Made by a program: the position numbers and the translations under genes
The notes under the pieces: generated by a model
Database searches by the model: none
Told to the model about the DNA's origin: nothing
The model's input: only the letters and a program-made list of their open reading frames with translations
In this document: piece after piece, positions 43,439-52,596 of the stretch
Layout: the number at the start of each line of letters is the position of its first letter
How positions within the stretch are numbered: the first letter of the stretch is position 1
Source: Pseudonocardia phyllosphaerae
GTDB taxonomy: Bacteria; Actinomycetota; Actinomycetes; Mycobacteriales; Pseudonocardiaceae
Length of the DNA: 64,000 bases
Assembly: GCF_046546475.1 (NCBI RefSeq)
Contig: NZ_JBKGXS010000003.1
Span: 124,001 to 188,000, forward strand
Direction: 5' to 3'

Positions 43439-43917
43439 CGGTCCAGCCCCGCGAGCACCTCGGCCTGCGCCCGCCGGATCACGGGGCCGGCGTCGCACCA
43501 GAAGTGCACGGCCTCGAGCACGAAGCGCCGGTGCTCCTCCTCGGCGCCGACCACTACGACACCGTCGCGGGCGGCCTCGAACCGCAGCAGCGCCGACGAC
43601 GTGCGCAGGTCGGCCAGGTCGACGGCGTCGGTACCGAGTGCGGACGCGATCGTGTCGTACAGCGCCGCCGGGTCGACGGACACGTCGGTGGCCTTGTCGA
43701 CGGACACCTCGGTGTCGCTGTCGACGGACACGTCGGTGTCACCGTCGACGGACACGTCGGCGAGGTAGCCGAAGTCCCAGTCCGACCCGGTGTGCTCCTC
43801 GCCACGGCTGCGCGAGCCGTGCAGGAGCAGCAGGCCGAGCCCCGGACGGCCGGCCACCGCGGCCCGGACCGCGGCCAGGGCGGGTTCGGAGCCGGAGCCG
43901 GCGCGACGATAGGTCAC
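43435..43917 (-). CDS. mntA: MntA-type nucleotidyltransferase antitoxin with octapeptide repeats
   Basis: A 160-aa protein of the minimal nucleotidyltransferase family: GSRSRG at 34-39, SDWDFG at 45-50 with two catalytic Asp positions, and a third Asp in VDLADLR (about 100-106). Between the active site and the rest is an insert at 54-83 of octapeptide repeats of type DVSVDGDT, encoded by 24-bp tandem DNA repeats (43672-43767). The start GTG at 43917 is the first in frame before the domain. It should AMPylate and silence the HepT partner. The repeats may have grown by slippage and could affect activity. Confidence 0.85.
   Translation of the reverse strand: MTYRRAGSGSEPALAAVRAAVAGRPGLGLLLLHGSRSRGEEHTGSDWDFGYLADVSVDGDTDVSVDSDTEVSVDKATDVSVDPAALYDTIASALGTDAVDLADLRTSSALLRFEAARDGVVVVGAEEEHRRFVLEAVHFWCDAGPVIRRAQAEVLAGLDR
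43672..43767. repeat. 24-bp tandem repeats inside mntA-like gene
   Basis: Three full 24-bp units plus a partial fourth, each starting GTCGACGGACAC. Units differ mainly in the last third. Encoded on the minus strand as acidic octapeptides. Confidence 0.95.
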
Positions 43918-43992
43918 CGCACCACCGTAGCCGCGGGTGACCACCGGCACGCGGAGCGGCGGGCCGCCCGGGAGGGTTGCGACACTGGTGCC

Positions 43993-45309
43993 ATGACCAC
44001 CACGCCGTCGTCGCCGAGCACCCGGACGCCCGACGCCGCCGCGCCCGCGCCGGAGAGCACCGACGTGCTCGTCGTCGGGGCGGGGCCCGCGGGGTCCGCG
44101 GCCGCCGCCTGGGCCGCGCGGCACGGCCTGGACGTCGTGCTCGCCGACTCGGCGACGTTCCCCCGGGACAAGACCTGCGGCGACGGCCTCACCCCGCGTG
44201 CGATCGCCGAGCTGGACCGGCTCGGCCTGGGCGAGTGGGTGGACCGGCACGGCCGCAACCGCGGACTGCGCGCACACGGCTTCGGGCAGACCCTGGAGCT
44301 GCCGTGGCCGGGCGGGTCGCTGCCGGCGCACGGCTCGGCGATCCCGCGTACCGAGCTCGACGACGGCATCCGCCGCGCCGCCCTCGACGCCGGCGCGGTC
44401 CCGATGGACGGCGCGAAGGCCGTCGGCGTCGAGTTCTCCGGAGACCGGGTCGACCTCGTCCGCTTCGCCGACGGCCGCTCGGTGCGCTGCCGTCGCCTCG
44501 TCGTCGCCGACGGGGCCCGCTCGACCCTGGGCCGCGAGCTCGGCCGGGAGTGGCACCAGGACACCGCCTACGGCGTCGCCGCGCGCGGCTACATCACCTC
44601 CGGCCGCAGCGCCGACCCGTGGATCAGCTCTCACCTGGAGCTGCGCGGCGAGTCCGACGAGGTCCTCGCCGGCTACGGCTGGCTGTTCCCGCTCAACGAC
44701 GGCCGGGTCAACATCGGCGTCGGCACGCTGGCCACCGACCGGCGCCCCGCGAACGTCCGGCTGCGCAGCCTCATCGAGCTCTACGCCGACGCCCGCCGCC
44801 GCGACTGGGCCCTCGACGGGAAGGTCGAGATGGTCCGGTCCGCGCTGCTCCCGATGGGTGGCGCGGTCTCCGGGGTCGCCGGCCCGAACTGGGCGTTGAT
44901 CGGCGACGCCGCGGGCTGTGTGAACCCGCTCAACGGCGAGGGCATCGACTACGGGCTGGAGACCGGCCGGCTGATCGCCGACCTCATGGCGTCCGACCCC
45001 GGGCGCCCGCTCGACCCGGCGTGGCCCGCGATCCTGCGCAGCCACTACGGCCTGGCGTTCTCCATCGCCCGCCGGCTCGCCGGGCTGGTCACCATCCCGT
45101 CGCTGCTGCCGTGGGCCGGGCCGGTCGGGATGCGTTCGCGCACGCTCATGACCGTCGCGCTGCGGGTGATGGGCAACCTGGTCACCGACTCCGACCGCGA
45201 CCTCACCGCACGGGCGTGGCGGGCCGCCGGGCGGCTCTCGGTCCGGCTCGACGAGCGGCCCCCGTTCCCCGCCTCGGACCTGCGCAACCCGGTCACCCAA
45301 CCGGCCTGA
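43993..45309 (+). CDS. Geranylgeranyl reductase family FAD oxidoreductase
   Basis: A 438-aa flavoprotein. FAD-binding GxGxxG is in VLVVGAGPAGSAAAAWAARHG (about 28-48), followed by KTCGDGLTPRAI, the GGR motif, and GDAAGCVNPLNGEGIDYGLE for the second FAD contact. In actinobacteria such enzymes saturate menaquinone or polyprenyl chains (MenJ-like); neighbours do not reveal the substrate. ATG at 43993. Stand-alone gene, divergent from the toxin-antitoxin pair. Confidence 0.88.
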   Translation: MTTTPSSPSTRTPDAAAPAPESTDVLVVGAGPAGSAAAAWAARHGLDVVLADSATFPRDKTCGDGLTPRAIAELDRLGLGEWVDRHGRNRGLRAHGFGQTLELPWPGGSLPAHGSAIPRTELDDGIRRAALDAGAVPMDGAKAVGVEFSGDRVDLVRFADGRSVRCRRLVVADGARSTLGRELGREWHQDTAYGVAARGYITSGRSADPWISSHLELRGESDEVLAGYGWLFPLNDGRVNIGVGTLATDRRPANVRLRSLIELYADARRRDWALDGKVEMVRSALLPMGGAVSGVAGPNWALIGDAAGCVNPLNGEGIDYGLETGRLIADLMASDPGRPLDPAWPAILRSHYGLAFSIARRLAGLVTIPSLLPWAGPVGMRSRTLMTVALRVMGNLVTDSDRDLTARAWRAAGRLSVRLDERPPFPASDLRNPVTQPA

Positions 45310-45427
45310 TCCGGCGCCCGTCCGCGCGCCGGGCGGCCGGGGTCACGGGACCGGCCGGTAGCGTCACACACCGTCCCGGGAAACGGCCGTCGGCCACGGG
45401 GCGCCCCAGACCAGCGGAGGACGACCA

Positions 45428-46843
45428 GTGCAGCGCGGCGAGGATCCGAACCGCACCCGGCGGATGGGCCCGGGCGACGCCGTCACCCGGCGTGTCGGTC
45501 CGCCCGGTCCGCCCCCCGGGCCGCCGGGTCCTCCCGGACCGCCCCCGACCGTGCGCGCACCCCGCCCGGACGCCACCCGGATGATGCCGGCGCCGGTCAC
45601 CCGCCCCGAGCTGCTCGGCGGCCGCTACCGGCTGGAGGGCCTGCTCGGGCAGGGCGGGATGGCCGACGTCCACCGCGCCACCGACACCCGGCTGAACCGC
45701 CCGGTCGCGGTCAAGATCTTCGGTCCGGGCAACGACCCCACCGCCGACCAGCGCTTCGAGCAGGAGGCGCAGGTCATGGCGAACCTGCGCAACCCCGGTC
45801 TGGTCGCGGTCTACGACTTCGCCGTCGAGCCCGGCCGGGCCTATCTGGTCATGGAGCTGGTCGACGGCCCGTCGCTGGCCCAGGTCATCTCCTCGGAGGA
45901 CCTGCCGGCCGAGGACATCCGCCGGATCGGCTCCGAGGTCGCGCAGACGCTGGCCTACGTGCACGGCCAGGGCGTCACGCACCGTGACGTGAAGCCGTCG
46001 AACATCCTGATCGACTCCGAGGGACGTGCCCGGCTGGCCGACTTCGGCGTCGCCTCGCTGCTCGGCGAGGACGGCCACACCGCCGCCGGCGAGATCGTCG
46101 GGACGCCCGCCTACCTGGCGCCCGAGCAGGTCCGCGGAGCACGCGTCGGCCCGCCCGCCGACGTGTACGCACTCGGCCTGGTGCTGCTGGAGGCCTGGAC
46201 CGGGCGGCGGGAGTACCAGGGCGAGGGCCTCGCGGGCGCCGCCGAGCGCGTCAACCGGCCACCGGTCGTCCCCGGGGACGTGCCGGAGCCGTTGCGCTCC
46301 ACCATCCACGCCGCGACGGCGACCGACCCGGCCCGGCGCCCGACGGCGCGCGAGGTCGCGACGATGCTCAGCGAGCCGGCCCCGGCGCCGGTGGCCGCAC
46401 CGGTGCGCGAGCCGGCCCCCGAACGTCCGGACACGCGCTCCGGGCCCGGGAAGTGGATCGCGATCGGCGCGTTCGTCGTCGCGCTGCTGGTGCTGCTGAT
46501 CGGCCTGCTGCTGTTCGGCAACAGCGACGACAGCGGCACCGGCGGATCGACCACGCCCACCAGCTCGCAGTCCTCCGAGCAGGCCCCCGCCTCGGAGCGG
46601 CAGGAGCCCTCGCGCACCACCGAGGCCCCGCAGCCCTCCGACGACGGTGGTGGCGGCGGTATCGAGCTGCCCAGCGACATCCCGGGGCTGCCCTCGGACA
46701 TCCCGACGAAGCTCCCGTCGATCCCGTCCAACCTGCCGTCGCTGCCGTCGAACCTGCCCGACCCGGGCAAGATCGGCCAGGACGCGCAGGGATTCTGGGA
46801 CACCGTGCAGCAGTGGTGGCGCAGCGTCGGCGGCGGCAGCTGA
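45428..46843 (+). CDS. Membrane Ser/Thr protein kinase (PknB type)
   Basis: A 471-aa kinase. After a 60-residue Pro/Gly/Arg-rich lead, the kinase domain spans about 66-325: GQGGMADVHRA, catalytic Lys96 in VAVKIFG, HRDVKPSNIL, ADFGVASLLG and GTPAYLAPEQVRG. A membrane helix is near 340-362, and an extracytoplasmic tail contains SDIPGLPSDIPTKLPSIPSN-like repeats with no PASTA domain. GTG at 45428 has GGAGG seven nt upstream. The substrate and the sensed signal are unknown. Confidence 0.93.
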   Translation: MQRGEDPNRTRRMGPGDAVTRRVGPPGPPPGPPGPPGPPPTVRAPRPDATRMMPAPVTRPELLGGRYRLEGLLGQGGMADVHRATDTRLNRPVAVKIFGPGNDPTADQRFEQEAQVMANLRNPGLVAVYDFAVEPGRAYLVMELVDGPSLAQVISSEDLPAEDIRRIGSEVAQTLAYVHGQGVTHRDVKPSNILIDSEGRARLADFGVASLLGEDGHTAAGEIVGTPAYLAPEQVRGARVGPPADVYALGLVLLEAWTGRREYQGEGLAGAAERVNRPPVVPGDVPEPLRSTIHAATATDPARRPTAREVATMLSEPAPAPVAAPVREPAPERPDTRSGPGKWIAIGAFVVALLVLLIGLLLFGNSDDSGTGGSTTPTSSQSSEQAPASERQEPSRTTEAPQPSDDGGGGGIELPSDIPGLPSDIPTKLPSIPSNLPSLPSNLPDPGKIGQDAQGFWDTVQQWWRSVGGGS

Positions 46844-46980
46844 CCGGCTGAGGCCTTCCCCCCCGGGGCGTCGGCCCCCGGAGGCCACCCGGAGCGGCGT
46901 GCGCCGGGCGCGATCGGGGACCATCGTGGGAGGCGCGCACCGCGACGGTGCGCGCGGCACGACCTGCGGAGGAGTCCTCG

Positions 46981-49005
46981 GTGAGCGCGAGCACGGAACC
47001 GGCCGCCACGTCATCGGACGGCGCGGCGGCTCCGGCGGCCCCGGGCGGGAGCCGCGGCCCGGCGCGCGCCGGCCGGCTCGTCCCCACCCTCGCGGCCCTG
47101 GCCGCGGTGGTGCTGTGCGCGGTGGTCGCGGTCGTCGCCACGGCCGGGGACACCGGCTTCTGGCAGCAGGGCGGGCTCCCCGTCCCGCCGCGGTGGCTGG
47201 CGTCGGCGGCGCTCGTCGCGAAGGTCTGTGCCGTCGCCGGTGCGGCGCTCGCCGCCGGATCGTTACTGGTCGCAGGCGTGATCGCCGCCCCGCAGGCGTC
47301 CGGGACGGTCGGGGTGCACGGCTACCGGGGGCTGCGCCGCGGGGCGCTCACCGCGCTGCTGGGCGGGGTCGCCGCGATCGGCGCCGGCTGGCTCTCGGTC
47401 GCCGACACCACCGGTGTCTCCCCCGGCGACCTCGCCGGGGCCGGGCCGTTCGGCTGGCTCGGGGCGGCCGCGACGCTGGAGGAACCGCTGGGCTGGACGC
47501 TGGCCGGGGTACTGCTCCTGCTGGTCGCGGCCGGCGCGGCGACGTTCCTGAGCTGGCGGGCCGCCGGGGGGCTCGGGGTGCTCGCCGCGGTCTCGACGGC
47601 GCTGCCCGCCGCGGTCCACCCGGCCGCGACCGGCGCCGGGCACGACTGGAGCGGCGACGCGAACGTCGTCCGTGCCGTCGCCGGGGTGGTGTGGCTGGGG
47701 CTCGCGGCCGCGGTGACCGCGTACCGGGTGCACGGTGGGCCGGTCGACCACGCGGCCGGGCGCCGGATCCGCGCTCTGCTGGCCGGCTCCGGGGTGCTGT
47801 ACCTGGCCGGTGAGGTCGTGTTCCAGCTGGTCGTGACCGACGCCGGCCCACTCGCCGGGTCGCGCTACGTCGGCGTCGCGGTGGTGGCCGCGGTGCTGCT
47901 CGCGCTGCTGGTGGCCGGGACGGCGCTGCTCGCCCGCGGTACCGCGCCGCGCGTGCTGCTGCCGGTGCTCGCCCTGGTCGGCGGGGTCGTCGGCGCCCTC
48001 GGGATCGCGACGACCCGGCTGGTGCCGCCGCGGTTCCTCGCCACCGACGACACCGCGATGCAGGCGCTGATCGGCTGGGACGTCACCCGCCCCTTCTCCG
48101 CGGTCACGGTGCTCACCGAGTGGCGCTGGAACCTGCTGTTCGGCACCGGCGCGCTGCTGATGGCCGGCGGCTACCTCTACGGAGTGCACGTCCTGCGCAC
48201 GCGCGGCGTGACCTGGCCGGTCGGACGGACGGTCGCCTGGCTGCTGGGCTGCGCGACGCTGGTGCTCGCGACGTCGTCCGGGCTGGGCTTCTACTCACCG
48301 GCGATGTTCAGCGTCCACATGATGAGCCACATGACGCTGAACATGCTGGCCCCGATCCTGCTCAGCCTGGGCGGCGTCGTGACCCTGGCGCTGCGTGCGC
48401 TGCGTCCCGCAGGCCGCGGCAACCCGCCCGGGCCGCGCGAGTGGCTGCTCGCCGCGGTGCACTCGCCGATCGCGAAGGCACTGACCCACCCGGCCGTCGC
48501 GGCGATCGTGTTCGTCGGGTCGTTCTACCTGCTGTACTTCACCCCGCTGTTCGACGGCGCGCTGCGCTTCCACTGGTCGCACCAGCTGATGAACCTGCAC
48601 TTCGTGCTGGTGGGGTACCTGTTCTTCTGGCCGCTGATCGGCGTCGACACCGCCCCGCACAAGCTCCCGCACCTGGGCCGGCTGGCCCTGCTTCTGGCGA
48701 CGATGCCGTTCCACGCGTTCTTCGGGATCTCGGTGATGGTGTCCTCGGACGTCCTCGGCGAGAACTTCTACCGCCAGGTGGGGCTGCCCTGGATGGATCT
48801 GCTCGACGACCAGCGCACCGGCGGCGGCATCGCCTGGGGAACCGGGGAGATCCCGATGCTGCTGGTGATGATCGTGCTGGTCTACCAGTGGTCGCGCGAC
48901 GACTCCCGTGAGGCGCAGCGCCACGACCGGCAGGCCGACCGCGACGACGACGCCGAGCTCAAGGCGTACAACGAGATGCTGGCGCAGCTGCGCCGCGGCG
49001 GCTGA
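46981..49005 (+). CDS. CopD-CtaG fusion membrane protein
   Basis: A 674-aa protein with about 15 predicted helices. The first half (to about residue 330) resembles CopD copper-import proteins. The second half is a CtaG-type cytochrome oxidase assembly domain with FSVHMMSHMTLNMLAP, LRFHWSHQLMNLHFVLVGYLFFWPLIGVD and PFHAFFGISVM, rich in His and Met. The fusion is common in actinobacteria and is thought to supply copper to cytochrome c oxidase. GTG at 46981 has GGAGGAG six nt upstream. A perfect terminator follows (49031-49062). Confidence 0.9.
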   Translation: MSASTEPAATSSDGAAAPAAPGGSRGPARAGRLVPTLAALAAVVLCAVVAVVATAGDTGFWQQGGLPVPPRWLASAALVAKVCAVAGAALAAGSLLVAGVIAAPQASGTVGVHGYRGLRRGALTALLGGVAAIGAGWLSVADTTGVSPGDLAGAGPFGWLGAAATLEEPLGWTLAGVLLLLVAAGAATFLSWRAAGGLGVLAAVSTALPAAVHPAATGAGHDWSGDANVVRAVAGVVWLGLAAAVTAYRVHGGPVDHAAGRRIRALLAGSGVLYLAGEVVFQLVVTDAGPLAGSRYVGVAVVAAVLLALLVAGTALLARGTAPRVLLPVLALVGGVVGALGIATTRLVPPRFLATDDTAMQALIGWDVTRPFSAVTVLTEWRWNLLFGTGALLMAGGYLYGVHVLRTRGVTWPVGRTVAWLLGCATLVLATSSGLGFYSPAMFSVHMMSHMTLNMLAPILLSLGGVVTLALRALRPAGRGNPPGPREWLLAAVHSPIAKALTHPAVAAIVFVGSFYLLYFTPLFDGALRFHWSHQLMNLHFVLVGYLFFWPLIGVDTAPHKLPHLGRLALLLATMPFHAFFGISVMVSSDVLGENFYRQVGLPWMDLLDDQRTGGGIAWGTGEIPMLLVMIVLVYQWSRDDSREAQRHDRQADRDDDAELKAYNEMLAQLRRGG

Positions 49006-49030
49006 GGCCCGTTCACCGGCGAGATGCGCA

Positions 49031-49062
49031 GAGGCCCCCACCGGCGTCCCGGTGGGGGCCTC
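49031..49062. terminator. Terminator hairpin
   Basis: A perfect 14-bp stem GAGGCCCCCACCGG / CCGGTGGGGGCCTC with loop CGTC, between convergent genes. Confidence 0.8.
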
Positions 49063-49124
49063 ACTCGTCGCCCGGCCGTCGTGCGTGACCACCTCGGGCC
49101 GGGCAGGCCGGGGTGGGTGCGGGA

Positions 49125-49988
49125 TCAGCCGAGAGAGCTGCAGGAGACGTTCGCGGAGCTGTACTCGCTGTTGTCCAGGGACTTCGCGGTCTTCGTGTCG
49201 ACCACTCGACCGGTCGCGACATCGGTGACGGTGCAGGTGATGGAACCGGGGCCGGAGCTGGCGGCGGAGACCATCGCCGACTGGAAGTCGCCCGACGTCT
49301 CGACGGTCTTGCTCCACGGCAGGGACTTGTAGTCGGTGTCCGAGCTCGTCGCGCTGCCGTTGCTGTAGGACAGCATCATCTTCTTCGCAGTCCCCGTGAC
49401 CTCCAGCTTGTAGCTGGTCGGTGCCGCCGAGTACGGAGTACTGACGTCAGCCGGAACTGCGCCGGTGCCCGCGCTGATCGACGGCGCCGAGGCGGTCGGA
49501 ATGTTGTTGAGATCGTCGGACAGCTTGCTGAGCCCGGTGAAGACGATGACCATGCCCCAGATACCGAGGGCGATCGCAATGATCGACAGGATCCCGCCGG
49601 CGATGGCGGTCTTCAGGTTCGTCGCGACCTTCTTGCGGGCGCGACCGAGGCCGACCAGCCCGAGGATCAGGCCGACCGCGCCGAGGCCGAAGGCGATGAA
49701 CCCGGTGAACGGGATCATGCCGAACAGGATCCCGACGATGCCGAGGCACAGGGCCGCGATGCCCAGACCGTTGCGCGGGGCCGGAGCCGGGGGCGGACCC
49801 CAGCCGGCCGGCGGCTGCGGCGCGTATCCGGGCGGCGCCCACTGCTGCGGGATCTCGGCGGGGCCGCCCTGCTGCGGGCCGTAGCCCTGCTGCGGTGCGT
49901 AGCTGTACGGGTAGCCGCCCTGGGGCTGCTGCGGGTAGCCGGTCGGGATGTTCTGGTCGCCCTGCTGCGGGCTCTGCGAGGTGGTCAC
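49125..49988 (-). CDS. DUF4190 membrane protein with MmpS-like C-terminus
   Basis: A 287-aa protein in three parts. A Gln/Pro/Tyr/Gly-rich start (PQQGDQNIPTGYPQQPQGGY) is followed by two helices of the DUF4190 type (GIAALCLGIVGILFG and GGILSIIAIALGIWGMVIVF). An exported beta domain follows (YKLEVTGTAKKMMLSYSNGS, LPWSKTV, ITCTVTDVATGRVV) that resembles the MmpS-like accessory domain. GTG at 49988 is the best start. Such proteins are abundant in actinobacteria without known function. Confidence 0.8.
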   Translation of the reverse strand: MTTSQSPQQGDQNIPTGYPQQPQGGYPYSYAPQQGYGPQQGGPAEIPQQWAPPGYAPQPPAGWGPPPAPAPRNGLGIAALCLGIVGILFGMIPFTGFIAFGLGAVGLILGLVGLGRARKKVATNLKTAIAGGILSIIAIALGIWGMVIVFTGLSKLSDDLNNIPTASAPSISAGTGAVPADVSTPYSAAPTSYKLEVTGTAKKMMLSYSNGSATSSDTDYKSLPWSKTVETSGDFQSAMVSAASSGPGSITCTVTDVATGRVVDTKTAKSLDNSEYSSANVSCSSLG

Positions 49989-49999
49989 GACCCACGTGT

Positions 50000-50068
50000 C
50001 GCTACGCCGTACGGCCCTGTTTCGGCTGCACCGAACGGTTCCACAAAGTTGTGGAGAGCGGCGTAGCG
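50000..50068. promoter_or_regulatory. Nested inverted repeats, operator-like
   Basis: Outer arms CGCTACGCCG (50000-50009) and CGGCGTAGCG (50059-50068) are perfect complements. Inside, TCCACAA / TTGTGGA (50040-50046 / 50049-50055) form a 16-nt palindrome and GCCGTACGGC (50006-50015) another. It lies just upstream of the DUF4190 gene and downstream of the P-type ATPase gene. Confidence 0.5.
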
Positions 50069-50089
50069 CGTACCGCCCGGGTCGCTGCG

Positions 50090-52390
50090 TCAGTCGTCCT
50101 GACGGACCTGGCCCAGCGTCTCGTCGGCCCATGCGGCGGCGTTGCGCAGCCGCAGGCTGTTCGTCACGACCAGGAACGACGACACCGCCATTGCCGCGCC
50201 GGCCAGCAGCGGGTTGAGCAGCCCGGCCATCGCGACCGGGATCGCGGCGACGTTGTAGCCGAACGCCCACCACAGGTTCCCGCGGATGGTGCGCATCGTC
50301 GCCCGGGCCAGCTCGACGGTCGCCGGCAGCACCCGCAGGTCGTCGCGCACCAGCACGACGTCGGCGGCCTCCAGCGCTACGTCGGTCCCCGAGCCCACGG
50401 CGACACCGAGGTCCGCGGTGGCCAGCGCGGCCGCGTCGTTCACGCCGTCGCCGACCATGGCGACCGTGCGGCCCTGTTCCTGCAGCGCACGGACGTGGTC
50501 GACCTTGCCGTCGGGCATCGCACCGGCGACGACGTCGGTGATCCCGCACGCCGCCGCGACCGCCTGCGCGGCGGCCGGACGGTCGCCGGTGAGCAGCACC
50601 GGCCGCAGGCCCGCAGCGACCAGCTCGGCCACCGCAGCCTGCGCGGACTCCTTCACCGGGTCGCTCAGCGCGATCAGGCCGGCGAGCTCGTCGTCGACCT
50701 CGACGGCGACGACGGTGTGCCCCGCCGCCTCCCACTCCTCGACCCGGCCGGCGAGCACGCCCGCGTCCTCCGGCGGCCGCCCGACGGTGACGACGACACC
50801 GTCGACCCGGGCACGGGCGCCCAGGCCGGGCAGCGCGACGAAGTCGGTCGCCTCGTGCACCGGCAGGTCCGCGGCACGCGCCCGGATCGCGGTGGCGATG
50901 GCGTGCTCGGACCCCGCCTCGACGGCGGCGGCCCTGGCCAGCAGCAGGTCGGCGTCGGTGCCGGCGTCGGCACCGACGCCGAGGGTGGCCACGTCGGTGA
51001 CGGTCATCCGCCCGGTCGTCAGGGTGCCGGTCTTGTCGAGCACGACGGTGTCGACGGCCTTCGTCGTCTCCAGCGCGCGGTAGCCCTTCACGAAGATGCC
51101 CAGCTCCGCGCCGCGGCCGGTGGCGACCATCAGCGCCGTCGGTGTCGCGAGGCCCAGCGCGCACGGGCAGGCGATGATCACGACGGCGATGGCGGGCGCG
51201 ATGGCCCCGGTCCAGCCGGCACCGGCGACCAGCCAGCCGACGAGCGTCAGCACGGCCAGGCTCAGCACGACCGGCACGAACACCGACGACACCCGGTCGA
51301 CCAGCCGCTGCGTCGCCGACTTCTCGGTCTGCGCCCGCTCGACGGCGGCGATCATCCGGGCCAGCCGGGTGTCGGCGCCGACCTGCTCGGCGAGCACGGT
51401 CAGCGCCCCGCCGGAGGCGATCGTCCCGCCGGTGACGCGGTCGCCCTCGCCGACCTCGACGGGCACCGGCTCCCCGGTCATCGCGCTGGTGTCGACGGCG
51501 GCCCGCCCGGTCTCGACGACGCCGTCCGCCGCGATCCGCTCACCCGGCCGGACCAGGAACCGGTCCCCCACCCGGAGCTTCGAGACGGGCAGCGCGGTCT
51601 CGGTCCCGTCGACGACGACGGTCACCTCGTCGGTCTCCAGCGCGGCCAGCGAGCGCATGACCCGCCCGGCCGTACGACGGGCACGGGCCTCGAAGTACCG
51701 CCCGGCCAGCACGAACGTCGTGACCCCAGCGGCGACCTCCAGGTACAGCGGCCCGGTGGGGTGCAGCACGGCGTCCCAGCCGGACAGGGCCGGGGACGCG
51801 TCGTCGATCAGCGCCATGCCGACCAACGACCACGCCGACGCCGTCAGCACCCCGAGCGAGACCAGGGTGTCCATCGAGGTGGTGCCGTGGCGCAGGTTGA
51901 GTACCGCGGTGCGGTGGAACGGCCACGCCGCCCACCCGACGACGGGCAGCGCGAGCGCGGCGACCACCCACTGCCAGCCGGGGAAACGCAGCGTCGGCAC
52001 CAGCGACATCGCCAGCGACAGGTCGGCCAGCGGGATGAACAGCAGCAGCGCGACGGCCATCCGCAGCCGCAGCCGGCGCAACGCGGAGTCGTCGGCGGTC
52101 GCGGCGTCGCCGGTGTCGGCGGCGCCCGGGTCGTCGGTGCGGATCTCGGTGGCGCCGTACCCGGCCTTCTGCACGGTCTCGACGAGCCGTGAGACCGGCA
52201 CGTCCACCGGGTGCTCGACGATCGCCCGCTCGGTGGCGAGGTTGACCGTGGCACGGACCCCGTCCAGCTTGCCCAGCTTGCGCTCGACCCGCCCGACGCA
52301 CGCCGCGCACGTCATCCCCTCGATGCGCAGCTCGACCTCGTGGACACCCGTTTGCGGGGCCGGACGGTCGACCGCACTACCTGCACTCAC
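50090..52390 (-). CDS. copA: Copper-type P1B ATPase
   Basis: A 766-aa heavy-metal efflux ATPase. An N-terminal metal-binding domain has GMTCAAC (Cys28, Cys31). The membrane Cys-Pro-Cys is in IACPCALGLATPTALM. It has phosphorylation motif DKTGTLTTG, TGEP in the actuator domain, the P1B SEHA motif, and GDGVNDAAAL. The CPC, plus YN and MxxS motifs in the last helices (FGYNVAAIPVAMAGLL, AMAVSSFLVVTNSLRL), fit Cu(I) export. GTG at 52390. A perfect 18-bp palindrome lies between it and the divergent DsbA-like gene. Confidence 0.92.
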   Translation of the reverse strand: MSAGSAVDRPAPQTGVHEVELRIEGMTCAACVGRVERKLGKLDGVRATVNLATERAIVEHPVDVPVSRLVETVQKAGYGATEIRTDDPGAADTGDAATADDSALRRLRLRMAVALLLFIPLADLSLAMSLVPTLRFPGWQWVVAALALPVVGWAAWPFHRTAVLNLRHGTTSMDTLVSLGVLTASAWSLVGMALIDDASPALSGWDAVLHPTGPLYLEVAAGVTTFVLAGRYFEARARRTAGRVMRSLAALETDEVTVVVDGTETALPVSKLRVGDRFLVRPGERIAADGVVETGRAAVDTSAMTGEPVPVEVGEGDRVTGGTIASGGALTVLAEQVGADTRLARMIAAVERAQTEKSATQRLVDRVSSVFVPVVLSLAVLTLVGWLVAGAGWTGAIAPAIAVVIIACPCALGLATPTALMVATGRGAELGIFVKGYRALETTKAVDTVVLDKTGTLTTGRMTVTDVATLGVGADAGTDADLLLARAAAVEAGSEHAIATAIRARAADLPVHEATDFVALPGLGARARVDGVVVTVGRPPEDAGVLAGRVEEWEAAGHTVVAVEVDDELAGLIALSDPVKESAQAAVAELVAAGLRPVLLTGDRPAAAQAVAAACGITDVVAGAMPDGKVDHVRALQEQGRTVAMVGDGVNDAAALATADLGVAVGSGTDVALEAADVVLVRDDLRVLPATVELARATMRTIRGNLWWAFGYNVAAIPVAMAGLLNPLLAGAAMAVSSFLVVTNSLRLRNAAAWADETLGQVRQDD

Positions 52391-52487
52391 TCCACCATGG
52401 TTCTACACGGTGTCGGCGATCCGCCACCTGGTCCTGTGACCTGCGGATGTCGTGACGCAACGCGACCGGCGGGACCCGGTCGCCGAC

Positions 52488-52505
52488 GGTGCAGCGCGCT
52501 GCACC
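52488..52505. promoter_or_regulatory. Perfect 18-bp palindrome between copA and dsbA-like gene
   Basis: GGTGCAGCGCGCTGCACC is completely self-complementary, roughly 100 nt from each divergent start. It is a plausible operator; it is not the classic CsoR or CueR box. Confidence 0.45.
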
Positions 52506-52596
52506 ACCATGTCAAGGGACACGTGCCGGTCGCGGGTCCCGACGAGTGCGATCGGCCGGGCGGGTAGCGCGGGACCACCGACGAGGAGGAAGTGTG

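Noticed and set aside
43672..43767. CRISPR array
   Set aside because: Units are contiguous 24-bp repeats without spacers and lie in frame in a coding region.
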